Source: an uncultured Erysipelotrichaceae bacterium (GTDB lineage Bacteria; Bacillota_I; Bacilli_A; Erysipelotrichales; Erysipelotrichaceae). From it: 61,861 nucleotides of DNA. The notes below the pieces were generated by a model. It had not been told where the DNA came from, made no database searches, and was given only the letters and a program-made list of their open reading frames with translations. The DNA lies in contig CASEPS010000005.1 of assembly GCA_949289855.1 (NCBI GenBank), positions 353-62,213 on the forward strand. The letters run 5' to 3'. Positions 58,556 to 61,861 of this stretch are shown here, in pieces; the first letter of the stretch is position 1, and each line of letters opens with the position of its first letter. The translations under genes and the position numbers were made by a program.

Positions 58556-60412
58556 TTATGCAATAGCAGGTGTTTCTTCAGATTCTGGATGATTGAGAAT
58601 ATCCATGAACTCTTCACCAGTGATGGTTTCTTTTTCATAGAGGTATTTTGCAATGCGGTCGAGATCTTTCTTGTGATCCAGCAACAGCTGTTTTGCTTTG
58701 TTATGTTGTTTTTTGACGAGTTCAACAACCTTTTCATCAATGAGGGCTGCTGTATCATCAGAGCAGGCAAGACTTGCGTCCTGTCCGAGGTATTTGTTAT
58801 TGATGGATTCCATCGCTACCATGTCGAAGTCATCGCTCATACCATACTGGGTGATCATCGCTCTTGCTACGCGGGTTGCCTGTTCAATATCATTGGAAGC
58901 ACCTGTTGAAATGGTATTGAAGGCAATTTCTTCAGCAGCTCTGCCACCGGTCAGTGTGGCAATTCTGTTTTCGAGTTCTTCCTTTGTATAGAGGTAGTGG
59001 TTTCCTTCTTCTACCTGCATGGTGTAACCAAGGGCACCATTTGTGCGGGGGATGATGGTAATCTTCTGCACAGGTGCACTGTTTGTCTGCAATGCTGCAA
59101 CAAGGGCATGACCAACTTCATGGTAGGAGACGGTGAGCTTTTCCTTTGGTGTAAGAATAGCATTTTTCTTCTGGTAACCCGCAAAGACAACTTCAATGCT
59201 TTCTTCCATATCACGCTGGGAAACGCTGTTGCGTCCTTCACGTACGGCTCTTAAAGCGGCTTCGTTGACAATGTTGGCAAGTTCTGCACCAGATGCACCA
59301 GATGCCATTCTCGCAATGACGTTATAATCGATGGAAGGGTCTGTCTTGACCTTCTTGGCATGAACTTTGAGTATTTCTTCTCTACCGGTGAGGTCTGGTA
59401 ATTCTACCGGAACACGTCTGTCGAATCTGCCAGGTCTCAATAGTGCCGGGTCAAGGGACTCCGGACGGTTTGTTGCGGCAAGGATGACAACACCTGTGTT
59501 GCCTTCAAAGCCATCCATTTCGGTCAGTAACTGGTTGAGAGTCTGTTCGCGTTCATCATTGCCACCGCTGATATTGCCGGCATTACGCTTGCCACCAATG
59601 GCATCGATTTCATCGATGAAGACGATACATGGCGCTTTTTCCTTTGCCTGTTTGAACAGGTCACGTACTTTGGAAGCACCCATACCGACAAACATTTCAA
59701 CAAATTCAGAACCGGAGATGGAGAAGAATGGCACATTGGATTCACCCGCAACTGCTTTGGCAAGCATTGTCTTACCAGTACCTGGAGGACCGACTAGCAA
59801 TACACCCTTTGGCATTGTGGCACCAATGGCTTTGTATTTGCCAGGGTCATGCAGGTAGGTGACAATTTCCTGGAGTGATTCCTTGGCTTCATCTTCACCC
59901 GCAACATCATTGAAGCGGATGCCCTGCTGGGATTTGACATAGACACGGGCATTGGACTTTCCGACATTGAAACTCATCATGCCACCAGAGCCACTCTTTC
60001 CACCCGTCATTCTCTTGAACAGGAAGTTCCAGATAATTGCCGCAAAGATAAGCGGTACAATCCATTCGAGCAGGAATGCAATGATCGGGGAAGTCTGTTC
60101 CTGGATGTCTTCAGTGAAGACAACATCATGGTCATAGAGTCTCTGGGTCAGCTCGGGGTCATCCATCTTTCCCGTGCGATATACTGTGTTATCATTGTCC
60201 TTCGTATACAGAATCTGGTTTGACTGTACTTCTACTTCTTTGACATTGTCATCCAGTGTTTCCTGCATGAATTCGCTGTAATTTGTTTCAATGATCTGTG
60301 CCTGCTGGTATCTTGGCATCAGGAACAAATTAAACAGCATCATAACGAGCATAATGATCGCAAAGTAATATATCATCGGTTTCTTTGACTGATCGTTTTT
60401 GATAATAATCAC
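58556..60412 (-). CDS. ftsH: ATP-dependent zinc metalloprotease FtsH
   Basis: A 618-residue membrane AAA+ protease. It has helices near residues 12-30 and 105-125, Walker A GPPGTGKT, Walker B VFIDEID, the second region of homology [21 protein letters not shown], and the zinc site HEVGH. It degrades membrane proteins and regulators. The start is GTG 60412 within GAGGTG; a TTATAT or TATGAT box lies only 15-25 nt upstream, so the leader is short. It stands alone, not beside hpt/tilS as in Bacillus. Confidence 0.95.
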   Translation of the reverse strand: MIIIKNDQSKKPMIYYFAIIMLVMMLFNLFLMPRYQQAQIIETNYSEFMQETLDDNVKEVEVQSNQILYTKDNDNTVYRTGKMDDPELTQRLYDHDVVFTEDIQEQTSPIIAFLLEWIVPLIFAAIIWNFLFKRMTGGKSGSGGMMSFNVGKSNARVYVKSQQGIRFNDVAGEDEAKESLQEIVTYLHDPGKYKAIGATMPKGVLLVGPPGTGKTMLAKAVAGESNVPFFSISGSEFVEMFVGMGASKVRDLFKQAKEKAPCIVFIDEIDAIGGKRNAGNISGGNDEREQTLNQLLTEMDGFEGNTGVVILAATNRPESLDPALLRPGRFDRRVPVELPDLTGREEILKVHAKKVKTDPSIDYNVIARMASGASGAELANIVNEAALRAVREGRNSVSQRDMEESIEVVFAGYQKKNAILTPKEKLTVSYHEVGHALVAALQTNSAPVQKITIIPRTNGALGYTMQVEEGNHYLYTKEELENRIATLTGGRAAEEIAFNTISTGASNDIEQATRVARAMITQYGMSDDFDMVAMESINNKYLGQDASLACSDDTAALIDEKVVELVKKQHNKAKQLLLDHKKDLDRIAKYLYEKETITGEEFMDILNHPESEETPAIA

Positions 60413-60510
60413 CTCATTTCAGCGTATATAATCATAGCATACTGTTATTCATACACTTTATGGGATGACTGAACTTTTGGTGAAGTTCTTGATGTTTCTT
60501 TTGACAATTC

Positions 60511-61716
60511 TCATATTTTGTCGGGATATGCCTTCAGATACTGAAGACAACGGATCATCATGCCGATCATCATGTAGCGCTTGATGCGTCTGACATGGAT
60601 GAGTTCTGGTACATATGCACTATCCACATGTCTGCTTAATTCTTTGCGCAATTCTTCCGTGTCTGGTGTGAGGCTGCTGTAAATGACAATCTTTTCCGGG
60701 GCGATGGTGGCGATGTAGGAAAGGCACTGACAGGTGACAGTGCGCAATGCGGCATCTGGATCATAGATGATCTCCGGTGTATCCGGGAACATCATTTGAA
60801 CTATTGGCTTGGTTTCTCCTGCCGTATGCATCCAGCCAAGATGGATTTTGCCATCAATGATAATACCTGCTCCACCAATCAGAAAGCCCATAGGCTGGAA
60901 GTGGAAGACCATATTTTCGCAATTGTCGTGGGTTGCACTATAGCCCAGGGCACAGGCGTTGACATCATTGAACAAAACAAGCTGCTTGCCATAGCGTTCA
61001 CGGATATTTTCCGCGAGATTCGTGCGGAAGAAACCGTGGCTTGGTTCATTGATCTTGCCTTTGTAGGCAACACCAGGCAGGGCAATACCGATCAGATCAA
61101 TATTGTGATGGCGGGCAAAGACATAATCAAACAGGTCATAGATATCCTGTTCACAAAGTGTTGGTTTGATGACTTCCTTGTCCAGTGTCTTTCTGCCATG
61201 GTCATAGATGCGATAGCTGAAGCGGTTAGCGCCATCGTGGTTGATCATACAGACAACAAGAATCCGGTAGGGATTGTCAAAGTTTGTTTTATAAGTGAGG
61301 TTTTCCTCTGGAATGGCTTCATCGTATTTCTTTTTGAGTTCTGTGCGCACAAGGTCGATGAGCGGTGCTGTCTGGTATTGTCCAAAGCACGGTGCAGGAA
61401 TTTTCAGAACGAGTTTGTCCTTCAGAATTTCCTTGACCTTTCCATATTGGAAGGCAATCTGTGGCGCAAGAAGGATGACATCATAGTTTTGTGCTTCCTG
61501 GTAAATCCGGTCGATGGAAACGGCATTAAAAGACATGTCAATGTTCAGCACTTCTGCAGCTTCATTCAGCTTCTGGGCGAAAAAGCTTGTTGTCAGTGCA
61601 CTGGAACAGGAAAGCACAACCCGTACAGCTTTTTTATCTTTCAAAGAAACAAGTGTCTTTAACATCTGTTCCGTGAGATCTTTGGCGTGTGCTTCTTCTT
61701 TCAATTGGAAGTGCAG
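60511..61716 (-). pseudogene. PTS EIIB (lactose/cellobiose type)-ROK fusion, 5' end cut by an IS605-type element
   Basis: The minus-strand frame encodes a PTS-IIB-like domain (VVLSCSSALTTSFFAQKLNE, with the phospho-cysteine of the C-x5-S/T loop; ends about 105 residues in) and then a ROK domain (IGIALPG, LFNDVNACALGY, GAGIIIDGKIHLGWMHTAGE). The reading frame stays open upstream into the insertion-sequence end (GTTCAC at 61722-61717) with no ATG or ribosome site, so the N-terminus was probably removed. A restart at TTG 61704 or ATG 61665 is possible. A IIB domain fused to ROK suggests a sugar sensor or regulator controlled by PTS phosphorylation (inference). Zinc-binding cysteines usual in ROK repressors are not evident. 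Confidence 0.75.
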
Positions 61717-61861
61717 GTGAACTACTCCGACTTATAGAAGTCGGAGCTTCCAGGAAGCTTTCGGCTTCCCTTTAAGACAATATGTAAAAGCCCTCCATTA
61801 ACTTGCGTGTTCGAGGATCATCCCACATACTAGTTATTGGAAAACAATAAGAATGGGGGAA
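61717..61861 (-). mobile_element. Right end of an IS200/IS605-family element with omega-RNA-like sequence
   Basis: On the minus strand: CCTCGAACACGCAAGTTAATGG, the hairpin GGAAGC/GCTTCC (61753-61769), the hairpin CTCCGACTT/AAGTCGGAG (61725-61746) and the terminal GTAGTTCAC. This order (a conserved G-rich/CGCAAGT block, two hairpins, then TTCAC) is that of the right end and guide-RNA scaffold of TnpB elements. The RNA's guide would be the flanking chromosomal bases beginning CTGCACTTCC (61716 downward). The tnpB body lies beyond the window. Confidence 0.75.

Overview
The window is a low-GC (about 43%, estimated by eye) Bacillota chromosome segment. Gene content fits an anaerobic, probably gut-associated member of the Erysipelotrichia or a relative: many PTS and ABC sugar systems, a Trp T-box, intracellular GH51, YesL/Lpl-type transport, TnpB-type insertion sequences, and no respiratory genes. 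The placement is inference. Both ends lie in IS200/IS605-family elements in the same (minus) orientation: the 5' part of a tnpB at 1-141 and an omega-RNA-like right end at 61717-61861. This looks like a contig bounded by repeated insertion sequences.

Layout. 0.3-4.2 kb: tRNA-Val, a flavodoxin-like reductase, and a complete mannose-family PTS (IIA, IIB, IIC, IID and a small membrane protein). 4.2-9.7 kb: an overlapping operon in which a histidine kinase and NarL-type regulator sit between two membrane-anchored sugar-binding proteins with no permease, followed by an acyltransferase. 9.8-21 kb: a glycan-uptake region (YesL, Lpl-type binding protein, two permeases, an ATPase with a lysine-rich insertion) with two serine esterases, an RpiR regulator and cre/LacI-type operator sequences. 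21-23 kb: relB with a decayed yafQ, and an ArsR-type regulator divergent from a 1948-residue surface subtilase (23.0-28.9 kb). 29.1-31.2 kb: GH51 arabinofuranosidase. 31.4-31.6 kb: tRNA-Leu and a decayed tRNA-Leu. 31.7-33.6 kb: an ATP-grasp ligase/esterase pair. 33.7-36.4 kb: chorismate-mutase-like protein and a polar amino-acid ABC transporter.

36.6-39.1 kb encodes a fusion of a TetM/EF-G-like GTPase to a Rae1/YacP-type NYN ribonuclease, followed by an MFS permease. 40.3-43.3 kb is a tryptophan T-box controlling a TrpXYZ-type ABC transporter. From 43 kb onward lie housekeeping genes: ybaK, vanZ-like, yitT-like, ftsEX, an S41 protease, uvrB, an aminotransferase with an Lrp regulator, rpsF-ssb-rpsR, lgt, rpiB and ftsH, interrupted by a frameshifted Rpn-type nuclease and a gene-free stretch.

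That stretch (55.05-55.24 kb) is the best candidate for something undescribed: a promoter- and terminator-bounded RNA made of four related ~35-nt units. Each unit starts with ATATA and carries a stem-loop whose two arms change together. Other points of note are a PTS-IIB/ROK fusion cut by the right-hand insertion sequence, homopolymer frameshifts in three genes, and promoters whose -10 box lies 6 nt from the start codon (leaderless mRNAs).
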